Of a DNA stretch of 64,000 bases, positions 9,671 to 19,625 are shown in pieces. The notes below the pieces were generated by a model, which made no database searches, was not told where the DNA came from, and was given only the letters and a program-made list of their open reading frames with translations. Where the stretch lies: the NCBI GenBank assembly GCA_041662605.1, contig JBAZSD010000009.1:62001-126000 (forward strand), written 5' to 3'. The DNA comes from Desulfomonilaceae bacterium (lineage in GTDB: Bacteria; Desulfobacterota; Desulfomonilia; Desulfomonilales; Desulfomonilaceae). Within the stretch, counting starts at the first letter, position 1; every line of letters starts with the position of its first letter. The translations under genes and the position numbers were made by a program.

Positions 9671-11002
9671 ATGGGAAGTTTGGACCGAATGATTGATCAG
9701 GTGGCCAAAGAAAAGGGAATTTCAAGAGATACCTTGGTAGAGGCCCTTGAGGCTGCGCTGGTTTCGGCGGCGAGGAAGAGGTTCGGTCCGAAGGTCGAAC
9801 TGGAAGCCCAGTACAGCGATTCAACAGGCGAAATTGAAGTTTTTAGATTCAGGGACGTTGTGGCCGAAGTCGAGGATCCCAGTGTGGAGATTGATCTGGA
9901 AACCGCCAGAAAAGAGTTGGATCCGGAGGCTGAAGTTGGTGACCAACTTGGAGAAAAGATCGAGGCTGAGACCTTTGGGAGAATCGCCGCCCAAACAGCG
10001 AAACAGGTAATTATCCAAAAGGTCAAAGATGCTGAGCGTGAAAATATATACGCTGAATATAAAGACAGAAAAGGTGACGTAGTTACTGGAGTTGTTCAGC
10101 GATTTGAAAAGAAAAACACGGTGGTGAATTTAGGCAGAGCCGAAGCCATTCTGCCATTGACCGAACAAATTCCGAAGGAAGCCTATCGACAGGGAGACAG
10201 AATTCGGGCGTTGATCGTTGATGTTAAAAGAACGCAGAAAGATCCCCAGATCATTTTGTCAAGGTCTGATCCGGCTTTTTTGGTAAAATTATTTGATCAG
10301 GAAGTTCCCGAGATAGCCGAGGGAATTGTAAAGATTATGTGCGCAGCTCGCGAACCGGGGCAACGGGCCAAGATTGGGGTTAGGTCCACCGACGCGGACG
10401 TCGATCCTGTGGGCGCATGTGTAGGAATGAAGGGGTCAAGAGTGCAAGCCGTTGTTCAGGAACTCCGAGGAGAAAAAATTGATATTATCCCATGGAATGA
10501 CGAGCCTGCAAGATTCGTTTGCAATGCTCTTCAACCTGCTCAGATATCCAAGGTCATCATTGATCAGATTACCGGCGCCATGGAAGTAATCGTCGATGAT
10601 GAACAACTTTCCTTAGCTATTGGCAAGAAAGGCCAGAATGTGAGACTGGCCGCACGGCTCACGGGTTGGAAAATCGACGTGAGAGGTGAATCCAAAGAGG
10701 AAAAGATTACCGGTGAATCTTTCGAACGCTTACTGGCGGTTGAAGGCATGGATGAAGAGACCGCTACCATTCTCTTTGACAACGGGTATCGAAATCCTGA
10801 AGACATAGATCGAGCGTCGATAGAGGAACTTACCAGTTTCATGGGAATAACAAACGAGAAGGCTCTCATGTTGCAAGAGGGGGCCAAATATTATTTAACC
10901 AAGTCTCAGGAAACAGCGCCGGACACTGAGACTGTTGAAGAGAATTCGGAATCGTCCTCGGCCAACGACGGGGAAGAAGACGTCGTTCAGGCTACAGCGT
11001 AA
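9671..11002 (+). CDS. nusA: Transcription termination/antitermination factor NusA
   Basis: 443 residues from the ATG at 9671. A GTG six bases upstream is in frame, but the GGAGGG at 9660-9665 fits the ATG better. Domains in order are the RNA-polymerase-binding N-terminal domain (1-125), S1 (about 130-200, GDVVTGVVQRFEKKNTVVNLG), two KH domains (about 205-345, including GACVGMKGSRVQAVVQELRG and AIGKKGQNVRLAARLTGW), and a helical C-terminal segment with a helix-hairpin-helix-like repeat (LLAVEGMDEETATILFDNG). It ends in an acidic tail. It binds RNA polymerase and nascent RNA and works with ribosomal and Nus factors. Standard position after rimP. Confidence 0.97.
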   Translation: MGSLDRMIDQVAKEKGISRDTLVEALEAALVSAARKRFGPKVELEAQYSDSTGEIEVFRFRDVVAEVEDPSVEIDLETARKELDPEAEVGDQLGEKIEAETFGRIAAQTAKQVIIQKVKDAERENIYAEYKDRKGDVVTGVVQRFEKKNTVVNLGRAEAILPLTEQIPKEAYRQGDRIRALIVDVKRTQKDPQIILSRSDPAFLVKLFDQEVPEIAEGIVKIMCAAREPGQRAKIGVRSTDADVDPVGACVGMKGSRVQAVVQELRGEKIDIIPWNDEPARFVCNALQPAQISKVIIDQITGAMEVIVDDEQLSLAIGKKGQNVRLAARLTGWKIDVRGESKEEKITGESFERLLAVEGMDEETATILFDNGYRNPEDIDRASIEELTSFMGITNEKALMLQEGAKYYLTKSQETAPDTETVEENSESSSANDGEEDVVQATA

Positions 11003-11056
11003 AGACTGTAACATGAATTCGGAACCCGGTCTCTGACCATTGGCGAATTTAGTTCA

Positions 11057-11356
11057 ATGAACCGCGGCCATACTCCGATACGAACATGTATAGGATGTCG
11101 TAGGAAAAGGCCCGCAAAAGAAATGATAAAACTGAAAGCTTCAGACGGATTACTGGTTGTTACAGAACATAAAGAAACGCTTAGCGGAAGGGGTTGCTAT
11201 GTTTGCCCAACCCCTGAATGCGTTGAAAATGCAAGAAGAAAAAGAAAACTGGAGAAAGCTCTGAGGAGTGAATTCCAGTCAATGCCGTCAGTAGAGAGCA
11301 TTTTGAACAAAGGCCTAGAAAAAAAGGGGTGTGCGGATGACCATCATGACCGTTGA
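11057..11356 (+). CDS. ylxR: YlxR family RNA-binding protein (DUF448)
   Basis: 99 residues. The family signature is visible near the start: RTCIGCRRKRPAKEMIKL, followed by GRGCYVCPTPECVENARRKRK, with the conserved GRG and Cys pattern. In Firmicutes the homologue (RnpM) modulates RNase P; the role in this lineage is not established. It lies between nusA and infB as in most bacteria, and its 3' end overlaps the infB start by about 20 bases. Confidence 0.92.
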   Translation: MNRGHTPIRTCIGCRRKRPAKEMIKLKASDGLLVVTEHKETLSGRGCYVCPTPECVENARRKRKLEKALRSEFQSMPSVESILNKGLEKKGCADDHHDR

Positions 11357-14246
11357 TGACCTGGCGAGAGACCTAAAGGTCAAAAACGAAGACTTGCTTA
11401 AGGAATTAGTTGTTATGGGCTATGAGGTCGACGGGCCGGAAAGTTCTTTGGTCACTGATGATCCAACGGCTTTAAGGGCTCATCTTGTATCTGCCCTTCC
11501 CCAACGAGAAGTTGTTGAAAAGCGCATAAGACCTACAGTTATCCGGAGGCGAGCGAAGAACGCTCCCCCTCTGGATTTTCATGAAGAGGCTCTTTCATCT
11601 GAAGAAAGCGCCATGTCCGATGTAGATGTTACTTATGAGAATGTTCCGAAGAACCAGGAACCGGCTAAATCTTCTATCTCGGCTGGAACTCCGGACGCGA
11701 AAAAAACCCAGAGAAAAATGAAACGTCATGAACCGGCAAGAATAATCGAAATGGCTCCACCCAAACCATCGATTACGCTCTCTACCGCTACAGAAGAAAC
11801 TTTGGATCACTTCGGGCAACCGTCCATTTCAGTCGCTTCTGGAGAAGGGGGCGTTGTTCCTGAGTCGGGAAAATCATCCAGTCATGCGCTTTCTCAAGTA
11901 GCGACAGCGGATAAAACAGAAGACGGCGCCCAGGCGGACCACCCCTCTCGAACGGAGAGACCAAAGGAAACCGAGTTGGGGGCCAGAACTTCTACTACCG
12001 AAGAGCAAAGAGAAGCTGAAGAACGCAATGCAAAGAAAAAGAAAAAGAAGGACAAACGCATTCAACCAGCTCAAATCATAGGTAAAGTAGAACTGAAAAA
12101 AGAACCGGTCCGTTCCGCTGAAAGACCAGCGCCAAAGATCCATTATGTTCATGCGCCTGCGCCCAGACCGGCAGGCCCGTCGGCTCCTGGACCCAGCAGG
12201 CCACGAGTTGTTGATACGGCTCCACGCCCAAGTGTACGCCCTGAACCTTCTACTCGCCCGTTCGTTCCTGAACTACCGGTGGATGACAAAGGTAGAATCA
12301 AAAAGCGCAAGGACAAGAAGGGTAGAACCGTTGAAGAGCGCGTCGAGGAGGATAAGGGTCTCGTCCGCAGACGGAAAGAAGTGATAAATGTAGCGGATCT
12401 TTATGATGACAGACATCGCGGTCGGCTTCGTGGAAGAACCAAGAAAGTCAAGCTCAGAAAAACTGAAATTACTGTGCCTAAAGCCATCAAGCGAAGGCTC
12501 AAGCTGCCTGAGACGGTAACCGTCGCCAATTTGGCCCACAAGATGAGTGTCAAGGCGTCTGAGGTTATTCAACATCTTTTGCCTCTAGGTGTCGCAGCAG
12601 GGATGAATGAAATCATAGACTTCGATACAGCGGCTATAGTTGCCGGAGAATTCGGCTTTGAAACAGAAACGAGCCGCCCCTCAGAACAGACTCTTCTGCC
12701 AAAGAAAATTCAGGACACTGAGGAGAATTTGGTCGCCCGCCCGCCGGTAATTACTGTCATGGGACATGTTGATCATGGCAAGACGTCTCTTCTTGATCGA
12801 ATTCGATCTACTCACGTTACTGATCAAGAAGCAGGGGGAATCACCCAGCACATAGGGGCCTACAAGGTTAAGGTGCCAAGGGGTGAACTTGTCTTTTTGG
12901 ATACTCCTGGCCATGAGGCGTTCACAGCCATGAGGGCACGAGGAGCGCAGGTCACCGATTTTGTTATACTAGTGGTGGCTGCGGATGATGGAGTTATGGA
13001 TCAGACCAAAGAGGCGATAAACCATTCCAGGGCTGCAGGTGTTCCTATTCTTGTCGCTATAAACAAGATTGACAAACCTGAAGCCGACAAGGATCGCGTC
13101 ATTCGTGAACTGAGTGAATACAATCTCATCCCCGAAGCATGGGGTGGAGATACACTGTTCGCTGACGTGAGCGCTAAGACTGGGAAGGGCGTTGATGAGC
13201 TTCTTGACCTCATATTGCTTCAGGCTGAAATTATGGAATTGCGATCAAATCCTAATAAAAGAGCCACAGGAACAATTGTCGAAGCCCGACTAGACAAAGG
13301 AAAGGGACCAATTGCAACAGTACTTGTAAAAGAGGGTACTTTAAGATTGGGCGATCCTTTTGTCGCCGGTGTCCACTACGGCAAAGTAAGAGCTATGCTG
13401 GATCATGAAGGACGAAATGTTGAGGAAGCGGGACCTTCAACTCCGGTAGAAATTCAGGGATTTGCAAGTGTTCCAGACGCGGGAGAAATTCTTATGGTTG
13501 TCGAGGAAGAAAAACTTGCTCGACAAATCGGCGCGCAAAGGATGATCAAACATCGTGAAGACGAAGCCGCTTCGACCAGCCCCGCATCATTGGAAGAACT
13601 CATAGCCCGTATGCAAACTGAAGAAGTTAAAGAACTCAATTTAATTGTCAAAGGCGACGTTCAGGGTTCGGTTGAGGCTGTAAAAGAAGCATTGTTGGGG
13701 ATTCCCTCACAGGAAATCAAACTCAAGGTAATTCACGGTGGAGTAGGAGCTATAAATGAAACGGATGTGATGCTGGCCAGCGCATCCAACGCCATTATTA
13801 TCGGGTTCAATGTTCGTCCGACACCAAAAACAACCCACCTGGCTGAAGAGGAAAAAGTTGATGTCCGGATGTACACTATAATCTATGACGCTATTGAGGA
13901 TGTCCGTCGAGCAATCGAGGGCATGCTGTCTCCCATAGAAAAAGAAACTGTTGTTGGTCGAGCCGAGGTCAGGCAAACCTTCTCGGTCGGCAAAGTTGTT
14001 ATGATAGCTGGATGTCATGTTGTTTCCGGCAAAATCGAGAGATCCAATCAAATCAGGCTTCTTAGAGACAATGTTGTCGTTCATCAGGGCAAGATATCTT
14101 CAATGAAACGTTTCAAGGAAGATGTTAAGGAAGCGCTTGAAGGTTATGAATGTGGAATTGGAATCGAGAATTACCGTGATGTCAAGGTTGGAGATGTTAT
14201 CGAAGCTTTCGTCGTGGAACGTGAATCGGCAAAACTAGCGCAGTAG
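11337..14246 (+). CDS. infB: Translation initiation factor IF-2
   Basis: About 969 residues, long because of an extended charged linker. The order is an N-terminal IF2_N helical module (VDDLARDLKVKNEDLLKEL), a roughly 300-residue Lys/Pro/Glu-rich linker, a second IF2_N module (TVANLAHKMSVKASEVIQHL), the GTPase domain with GHVDHGKTSLLDRIR (G1), DTPGHEAF (G3) and NKIDKP (G4), and then the beta-barrel and C-terminal domains that bind fMet-tRNA. The ATG at 11337 lies about six bases after GGGGT; a GTG six bases further upstream is too close to that site. It overlaps ylxR, suggesting coupling. Confidence 0.97.
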   Translation: MTIMTVDDLARDLKVKNEDLLKELVVMGYEVDGPESSLVTDDPTALRAHLVSALPQREVVEKRIRPTVIRRRAKNAPPLDFHEEALSSEESAMSDVDVTYENVPKNQEPAKSSISAGTPDAKKTQRKMKRHEPARIIEMAPPKPSITLSTATEETLDHFGQPSISVASGEGGVVPESGKSSSHALSQVATADKTEDGAQADHPSRTERPKETELGARTSTTEEQREAEERNAKKKKKKDKRIQPAQIIGKVELKKEPVRSAERPAPKIHYVHAPAPRPAGPSAPGPSRPRVVDTAPRPSVRPEPSTRPFVPELPVDDKGRIKKRKDKKGRTVEERVEEDKGLVRRRKEVINVADLYDDRHRGRLRGRTKKVKLRKTEITVPKAIKRRLKLPETVTVANLAHKMSVKASEVIQHLLPLGVAAGMNEIIDFDTAAIVAGEFGFETETSRPSEQTLLPKKIQDTEENLVARPPVITVMGHVDHGKTSLLDRIRSTHVTDQEAGGITQHIGAYKVKVPRGELVFLDTPGHEAFTAMRARGAQVTDFVILVVAADDGVMDQTKEAINHSRAAGVPILVAINKIDKPEADKDRVIRELSEYNLIPEAWGGDTLFADVSAKTGKGVDELLDLILLQAEIMELRSNPNKRATGTIVEARLDKGKGPIATVLVKEGTLRLGDPFVAGVHYGKVRAMLDHEGRNVEEAGPSTPVEIQGFASVPDAGEILMVVEEEKLARQIGAQRMIKHREDEAASTSPASLEELIARMQTEEVKELNLIVKGDVQGSVEAVKEALLGIPSQEIKLKVIHGGVGAINETDVMLASASNAIIIGFNVRPTPKTTHLAEEEKVDVRMYTIIYDAIEDVRRAIEGMLSPIEKETVVGRAEVRQTFSVGKVVMIAGCHVVSGKIERSNQIRLLRDNVVVHQGKISSMKRFKEDVKEALEGYECGIGIENYRDVKVGDVIEAFVVERESAKLAQ

Positions 14247-14302
14247 TTTTCATTTACTTCCGCCTAACAAAAGAGGATCAAACGGCTGGCGCGGTAGAGG
14301 CT

Positions 14303-14602
14303 ATGTTCGTGGGTGTGGGATTTATTAGAATAATGATTCATCAGTCGTCTTCTTTGAAAGACAAACGGAAAGTAATCAAAAGTATATTGGGCAAGGTTCG
14401 TTCCAAATTCGATGTTTCCATTGCGGAAGTCGATGATAACGATAAATGGCAGATATCCTCTTTGGGAATGGCTGTAGTTTCCAACGACTCCAGTCATGCT
14501 CATAAGATGCTTGAGACAGTCAACGATTACATTGAGAATTTATACCTGGCTGAAGTAACAAGCTTTAACATCGAGATTCTGCCATTTGGGGAATTCCTTT
14601 AG
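14303..14602 (+). CDS. ylxP: YlxP-like DUF503 protein
   Basis: 99 residues. The DUF503 pattern is clear: FVGVGFIRIMIHQSSSLKDK followed by KRKVIKSILGKVRSKFDVSIAEV and later LGMAVVSNDSSHA. It is a small ferredoxin-like-fold protein of unknown biochemical function that is usually found between infB and rbfA, as here, so a link to ribosome or RNA metabolism is plausible but unproven. Confidence 0.9.
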   Translation: MFVGVGFIRIMIHQSSSLKDKRKVIKSILGKVRSKFDVSIAEVDDNDKWQISSLGMAVVSNDSSHAHKMLETVNDYIENLYLAEVTSFNIEILPFGEFL

Positions 14603-14658
14603 TATTTGTTCCACCCTTATTTCAACCCCACAAGAGCATTAAGGATAAATCCATTCTC

Positions 14659-15018
14659 ATGCCACATTTCAGAAAAGAAAGAGTTTCAGAACTTTTGAAA
14701 CAGACCATATGTGAAATTTTGAGCCATGACGTCAAAGATCCTCGGGTTGAAGACGTTACTATAACAGAGGTGCGCCTGAGCCCTGACCTTAAATCCGCAA
14801 GGATTTTCTTTTCGTGTCTTGCCGATAAAGAAATTGACTCTCATACCAAGGGCCTGATAAAAGCCGAGGGCTTTATACGACATCGTCTGAAAGAAGAATT
14901 AGACCTCAAATATATACCTATGTTGACATTTTGTTATGACTCTTCCTTCGATCACTCCTTAAAGATTTCAAAGATTCTCAAAGAAATCGAGACAACCACA
15001 GTCAATGAAAATGATTGA
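14659..15018 (+). CDS. rbfA: 30S ribosome-binding factor RbfA
   Basis: 119 residues, normal for RbfA, a cold-shock-related KH-fold factor that matures the 16S 5' end. Visible signatures are RVSELLKQTICEILSHDVKD at the N-terminus, VTITEVRLSPDLKSARIFFS, and GFIRHRLKEELDLKYIPML. It overlaps the start of nrnA by 14 bases, so the two are probably translated together. Confidence 0.95.
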   Translation: MPHFRKERVSELLKQTICEILSHDVKDPRVEDVTITEVRLSPDLKSARIFFSCLADKEIDSHTKGLIKAEGFIRHRLKEELDLKYIPMLTFCYDSSFDHSLKISKILKEIETTTVNEND

Positions 15019-15982
15019 TCAAGTAGCGGGTATTATTAGGGACTTCCATGATTTTTATATAATGACTCATGTTAATCCTGATGGTGACGCTATCGGTTCT
15101 CTTTTAGGAATGTATTTGGCTCTTAAGGAAAATGGCAAAATCGCCATTCCCGTTGTAGGCGCAGAATTTCCTCAACTTTTTAAATTTCTGCCCGGATCCG
15201 GAAATACAGTAATCGGATTTGACTCAGTTGGCTTCAGGCCATCTCATATTATCGCTCTTGACGTCGCCGCGGAAAACAGAATTTCCCCTGAAATTGGCGA
15301 TCTTAGAAAATCAGCAAAGCTTGTCAACGTAGACCATCATCCTACAAATCCTCGATATGGAGATTACAACTACGTTCTCCCATCTGCGAATTCGACTACC
15401 CAACTAGTTTATCAAATACTTAAACGGGCGGAATACCGTGTGAGCCCAGATGTGGCGAAATGTTTGTATACCGGATTGGTTACAGACACTGGCTGTTTCA
15501 AGTTTGCCGGAGTTACAAGTGAAACTTTTGAACTCGCCGCAAGACTATTGGAACTCGGTGTGGACAATTATGAGATTACCAGGAAGCTTTTCGAAGAATT
15601 TCCAGAGTCGAGACTCTCTCTGGAGAGATTGATTATTGAAAGGCTGGAAGTACTTTTGAATGGGAAGTTGGTCCTGAGTTACATTGATTTTGAAGATTAT
15701 CAAAAATTAGGCGCGTCGATGTCTGAGGGGGAAAGCTTAGTGAACAGACTTCGCGAGACGCGTGGAGTTGAAGTCGGTGGTCTGATTACAAAATTATCAG
15801 AAAACCTCTATAAGGTCAGTCTCCGTTCGAAGGGATTCGTCAACGTAGCTACTGTAGCTTCAGTCTTGGGTGGAGGAGGACATTCTCGGGCTGCCGGACT
15901 CAAAGTTTCTATGTCACGTGAAGAGATTCGGGAAAGATTGATAAAGTTAATAGATTCATCCCTAAATTCTTCAGCCACATAA
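15005..15982 (+). CDS. nrnA: DHH/DHHA1 phosphoesterase, bifunctional oligoribonuclease/PAP phosphatase NrnA
   Basis: 325 residues. DHH domain: THVNPDGDAIGSLLGMYLAL (metal ligands), IALDVAAENRI and the VNVDHHPTN motif. DHHA1 domain at the C-terminus: GGGGHSRAAG. NrnA degrades 2- to 5-nucleotide RNAs and removes phosphate from 3'-phosphoadenosine 5'-phosphate. The second activity would suit an organism with active sulfur metabolism, though dissimilatory sulfate reduction itself uses APS, not PAPS. Last gene of the translation cluster; it ends 21 bases from the convergent lon gene. ATGs at 15005 and 15011 are both possible starts. Confidence 0.9.
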   Translation: MKMIDQVAGIIRDFHDFYIMTHVNPDGDAIGSLLGMYLALKENGKIAIPVVGAEFPQLFKFLPGSGNTVIGFDSVGFRPSHIIALDVAAENRISPEIGDLRKSAKLVNVDHHPTNPRYGDYNYVLPSANSTTQLVYQILKRAEYRVSPDVAKCLYTGLVTDTGCFKFAGVTSETFELAARLLELGVDNYEITRKLFEEFPESRLSLERLIIERLEVLLNGKLVLSYIDFEDYQKLGASMSEGESLVNRLRETRGVEVGGLITKLSENLYKVSLRSKGFVNVATVASVLGGGGHSRAAGLKVSMSREEIRERLIKLIDSSLNSSAT

Positions 15983-16003
15983 AACATCACAGCATTTTAA
16001 TTC

Positions 16004-18421
16004 TCAACAAACATCCGGTTGACAATCTGAAAAGAGCGGTAAAATATTCTGAGTTCCCATTTGAAAACCGGATAGTTCAGGGATTGTTTTAAGCGCGGCC
16101 CTAATGGCCTCTCCCACATCACTTACGAAATGTAAAACAAGGCCGTCTGTCACGTTATCCTTGAAGGACCTCACCTGAGGAAAGTTTCTTGAGGGTAGAA
16201 TGACTTCTTTTACTCCAGCCCTCTTGGCTGCAAGAAGTTTCTCTTTTATTCCGCCTACCGGTAAAATTCTACCGTGCAAAGTAATCTCCCCGGTCATAGC
16301 AACATCCCTTCTCACTGCGGCCCCGGTAAAAAAAGAGGCAAGGGCTACTGCTATTGTGACTCCCGCTGATGGACCGTCTTTGGGGATTGCCCCAGAAGGA
16401 ACATGAACATGAAGATCTGTATTTGTAAGGCGCTTCTGATCTAATCCGAAAAACTCGCCGAGGTGTCTAAGGCAGCTCAAGGCCGCCCTTGCGGACTCTT
16501 GCATCACATCACCCAAACTACCCGTGAGAATTAGTCCCTGATGCCCGCTGAATCCCGTAACTTCAACAAATATAATCTCTCCCCCGTTCTCGGTCCAAGC
16601 CAAACCTGTGGACACCCCTACCCTATCTATGTCTTCACAAAGCTCCAAATAATATTTTGGAGCCCCGAGGAAATCTTCCACCTTCGACGGGTCTATAATT
16701 TTGTTAAGAGGTTGTCCCTGAGTTATTTGGAGAGCAATTTTCCTGTACACGGAGTTTATTTCTCGCTCTAGGCTTCTGACTCCAGCCTCTTTTGTGTACC
16801 CACTTATTAATTTTCTTATGGCCGGCTCATCGAATTCTATTCTATAGTCCTTTACACCGGTTTGTTCCTGAGCTTTTGGAATCAGAAACAATTCCGCTAT
16901 CTTCTTTTTCTCTTCGTCTGTATATCCTGATATCGTGATAATTTCCATTCTATCCCTAAGAGCTCTGGGAATAGAATCAACCTGATTGGCCGTAGCTACG
17001 AACATGACTTTACTGAGATCAAAAGGAAGGTCAATGTAATGATCCATGAAACTCGAATTTTGTTCAGGGTCCAACACTTCTAACAACGCACTCGCTGGAT
17101 CTCCTCGATAGTCCTGCCCCAGCTTGTCAATTTCATCAAGCATAAAGACAGGGTTGCTCGTCCCGGCCCTTTTTATTTCCTGAATAATCCGTCCAGGCAT
17201 AGCTCCGATATACGTTCTCCTGTGCCCCCGGATTTCGGCTTCATCTCTAATCCCTCCTAATGACACACGGATGAATTTACGTCCCATTGAGCGAGCTATC
17301 GAACGACCGAGGGATGTCTTCCCAACTCCCGGAGGACCGACAAGGCACAATATAGGTCCTTTATTGTCTACATTGAGTTTTCTTACGGCAAGAAACTCGA
17401 GTATTCGTTCTTTGACAACCTTCAGGTCGTGATGGTCCTCGTCGAGGATCTTTCTGGCGCGAACAACATCTAGGTGATCTTTAGTCAATTTATCCCAGGG
17501 CAAACTTGTCAGGACTTCCACATAAGTCCTTGCAACAATGTGCTCTGGCGAGTGAGGAGGTATCCTTTCAAGACGTTGGATCTCCTTGGTAACTGCTTCA
17601 GCTACGTCCGCCGGCATACCGGTTTCTCTTACCTTGAGTTGAAATCCGCGGATTTCAGCCAAGTGCGGGTCCTCATCCACGCTGAAATCTTTCTGGAACG
17701 TCTTGAAAGCCTGTCTGGGGTCCGGTTCGAATGATTTCCTAAGACCAGATGGGGACCCTGCCGTTTCCGAGGTAACCACAGTATTGCAGACAAAATTGTC
17801 TATGTCGGCTTTCAGATATGCTATGGATTTCCGTAGCCTAGTCGATGGATTCAAAATTTCTAGAAGATCCTGCTTGGAGTCAGACTTGATTGATAGTTGG
17901 GCAGAGATTAGATCGGACAGTTCTCCAATGTCACCGGCTCGTTCTATCGCCTTTAATACTTGAGAGCTAACGGTTTTACCAAGCGCCTCAGCCATTTTGT
18001 ATAAACTCAATACACTCGTGACTAAAGCGTCATGGACATCATTGTCACCATTCTTTTCTTCTATGAGGCCTACCTCGGCCGTGAAGTAGGGTTCATTTCT
18101 CACCTTGCTTATCAAACGTACCCTACATAGGCCTTCAGCCACCGCTCTTACACCGCCGGTCTCGACGGAAACTATATTGTCTACCCGGGCGAGCGCCCCA
18201 ACAGGCGCCAGTTCCTCACTCCATATCCCAATTCGGCTCCGAGATTTCTGATAAAAAAGCCCTACTAGATTTGAACCGCCCTGCAGCGATTCAACTAGTT
18301 TGACGACTTTAGCGCCCTTCAGAAATAGAGGAATCTCGGTATTCGGAAATATGACCATATCCCGGAGAGGCAAAATCGGAACAACCGCGGGGAATTTGCC
18401 CACGGACTTCAAAGATTTCAT
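16004..18421 (-). CDS. lon: ATP-dependent protease Lon
   Basis: 805 residues, full-length LonA. The N-terminal substrate-binding domain begins VVPILPLRDMVIFPNTEIPL. The AAA+ module has Walker A GPPGVGKTSLGRSIA, Walker B FMLDEIDKL and the sensor region ATANQVDSIPRALRDRMEII. The C-terminal Ser/Lys protease domain has PKDGPSAGVTIA with the catalytic Ser at about residue 685 and the Lys in GGIKEKLLAAKRAGVKE. It degrades misfolded and regulatory proteins in the cytoplasm. It is convergent with nrnA. The 298 bases upstream, before the next gene, show no convincing coding signal. Confidence 0.97.
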   Translation of the reverse strand: MKSLKSVGKFPAVVPILPLRDMVIFPNTEIPLFLKGAKVVKLVESLQGGSNLVGLFYQKSRSRIGIWSEELAPVGALARVDNIVSVETGGVRAVAEGLCRVRLISKVRNEPYFTAEVGLIEEKNGDNDVHDALVTSVLSLYKMAEALGKTVSSQVLKAIERAGDIGELSDLISAQLSIKSDSKQDLLEILNPSTRLRKSIAYLKADIDNFVCNTVVTSETAGSPSGLRKSFEPDPRQAFKTFQKDFSVDEDPHLAEIRGFQLKVRETGMPADVAEAVTKEIQRLERIPPHSPEHIVARTYVEVLTSLPWDKLTKDHLDVVRARKILDEDHHDLKVVKERILEFLAVRKLNVDNKGPILCLVGPPGVGKTSLGRSIARSMGRKFIRVSLGGIRDEAEIRGHRRTYIGAMPGRIIQEIKRAGTSNPVFMLDEIDKLGQDYRGDPASALLEVLDPEQNSSFMDHYIDLPFDLSKVMFVATANQVDSIPRALRDRMEIITISGYTDEEKKKIAELFLIPKAQEQTGVKDYRIEFDEPAIRKLISGYTKEAGVRSLEREINSVYRKIALQITQGQPLNKIIDPSKVEDFLGAPKYYLELCEDIDRVGVSTGLAWTENGGEIIFVEVTGFSGHQGLILTGSLGDVMQESARAALSCLRHLGEFFGLDQKRLTNTDLHVHVPSGAIPKDGPSAGVTIAVALASFFTGAAVRRDVAMTGEITLHGRILPVGGIKEKLLAAKRAGVKEVILPSRNFPQVRSFKDNVTDGLVLHFVSDVGEAIRAALKTIPELSGFQMGTQNILPLFSDCQPDVC

Positions 18422-18719
18422 GATTTAGGCGCACCCATCCCTTTGGAACTTTAGTAAGATTCACAAATTATTAAAATGGTTTTACAGGCTGTAACATACC
18501 AGATTTTCTGGAAAAAGTCAATGTAGCCCGTTCGACATCGGAAAGAAGAGCCGTGAGGACTCGCAACTTTATTATAAAAAAGTCTAATAAATTGCTAAAA
18601 CGTGCTAAAAGAATTGCAGAAATTGGATGCCTAAATTCCAGACGGGTCAAAGCGAAATAAAACGGGAGGAGTTGACGCGGAATTCGGCCAGCGTTTTTAT
18701 TACACAACAAGTGAAATAG

Positions 18720-19367
18720 CTACATCACTAGATCTAGCCCAGGGATTAGTCGCAGTAGCGAGAACTCTTCTGCAAAAGATTCGGGTGTCTTATACAGAAT
18801 GGTTTGGTATCCTACAGAAGAAGCGCGAGAAATGTTCCCCGGATTGTCGTCAACGAACAAACACGATTGGGGATCTACCCCTAAAAGAGACGCCACATCG
18901 GTGAAAATAGAAGCGTCTTTTTTGCCTTTCCCAAGATGGTAGGAATTAAAAACAGCGTCAAACCGCCCGCTAAAATGGCCTGTTGCGTCAAGTTCATCAA
19001 GCCAGTTGGTTTGATCACTCAGTAGCGCGACAAAATAGCCTTGTTGACGAAGTTTGTCGATAATCCTGAGCATCCACGGACGCAAATTGAAACGCCTTAA
19101 AATCTCCAGGCGCATTTCAAGATTAGACATAGAAACGCCAGTCCTAAGCCTTAATACATCCCAGTAGGAACATTCAGACGCTTTACCGATTATATACCCG
19201 GTATCATAAATGGCGTCCGAGGCTATCTTAAAAAATTCCGCGGGATCAAGCTTGGTATTAGAGGATATAGCAAACAATCCCTCCCTGAATCCTTCTTCAG
19301 CGATCACGCCTCCAAAATCAAATAAAACGGCTTCCGTTTGCCTGTTAAATACTTCTTTTCGATTCAA
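18720..19367 (-). CDS. HAD-superfamily hydrolase (HAD-IA, YihX-like)
   Basis: 215 residues. Motif I is VLFDFGGVIAEEG with the nucleophile Asp at about residue 17; the second acidic residue is replaced by Gly, as in the DFGGV subgroup. Motif II is VALLSDQTNW and motif IV is CLFVDDNPGNI. The helical cap lies between motifs I and II, typical of subfamily IA. It likely dephosphorylates a small sugar or nucleotide phosphate; the substrate cannot be told from sequence. It stands alone between lon and a divergent TPR gene. Confidence 0.85.
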   Translation of the reverse strand: MNRKEVFNRQTEAVLFDFGGVIAEEGFREGLFAISSNTKLDPAEFFKIASDAIYDTGYIIGKASECSYWDVLRLRTGVSMSNLEMRLEILRRFNLRPWMLRIIDKLRQQGYFVALLSDQTNWLDELDATGHFSGRFDAVFNSYHLGKGKKDASIFTDVASLLGVDPQSCLFVDDNPGNISRASSVGYQTILYKTPESFAEEFSLLRLIPGLDLVM

Positions 19368-19419
19368 GGTTTATTTCTCAAATAAAAGACTACTCTAGTC
19401 AATCCATAAGAAATTGACG

Positions 19420-19447
19420 TTGATTAAATTGAAAGATTGTTTATAAT
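19420..19447 (+). promoter_or_regulatory. Possible sigma-70 promoter for the TPR gene
   Basis: TTGATT at 19420-19425 and TATAAT at 19442-19447 with a 16-base spacer, in an AT-rich stretch about 180 bases upstream of the TPR gene. The -10 box is a perfect match and the -35 box matches at four of six positions. This is pattern matching only. Confidence 0.4.
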
Positions 19448-19625
19448 TTAATCTATATGTCTGAGTCAACATCCGTGTCTTCTCCGGTGTGGCAGCTCTG
19501 GAAAGACTCGTTAAAATGTAAAAACATGCGGATGATTTCTTATTTAAGAGGTTAGTGGATATTTTACTAGGGGGAGAGCCGGAAGTAGTTCTTCTCAAGA
19601 AACTTGAAAAGAAGGAGAGCAAAGT

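Noticed and set aside
18471..18710. 79-residue minus-strand frame between lon and the HAD gene
   Set aside because: No ribosome-binding site or family pattern; the amino-acid pattern looks random.
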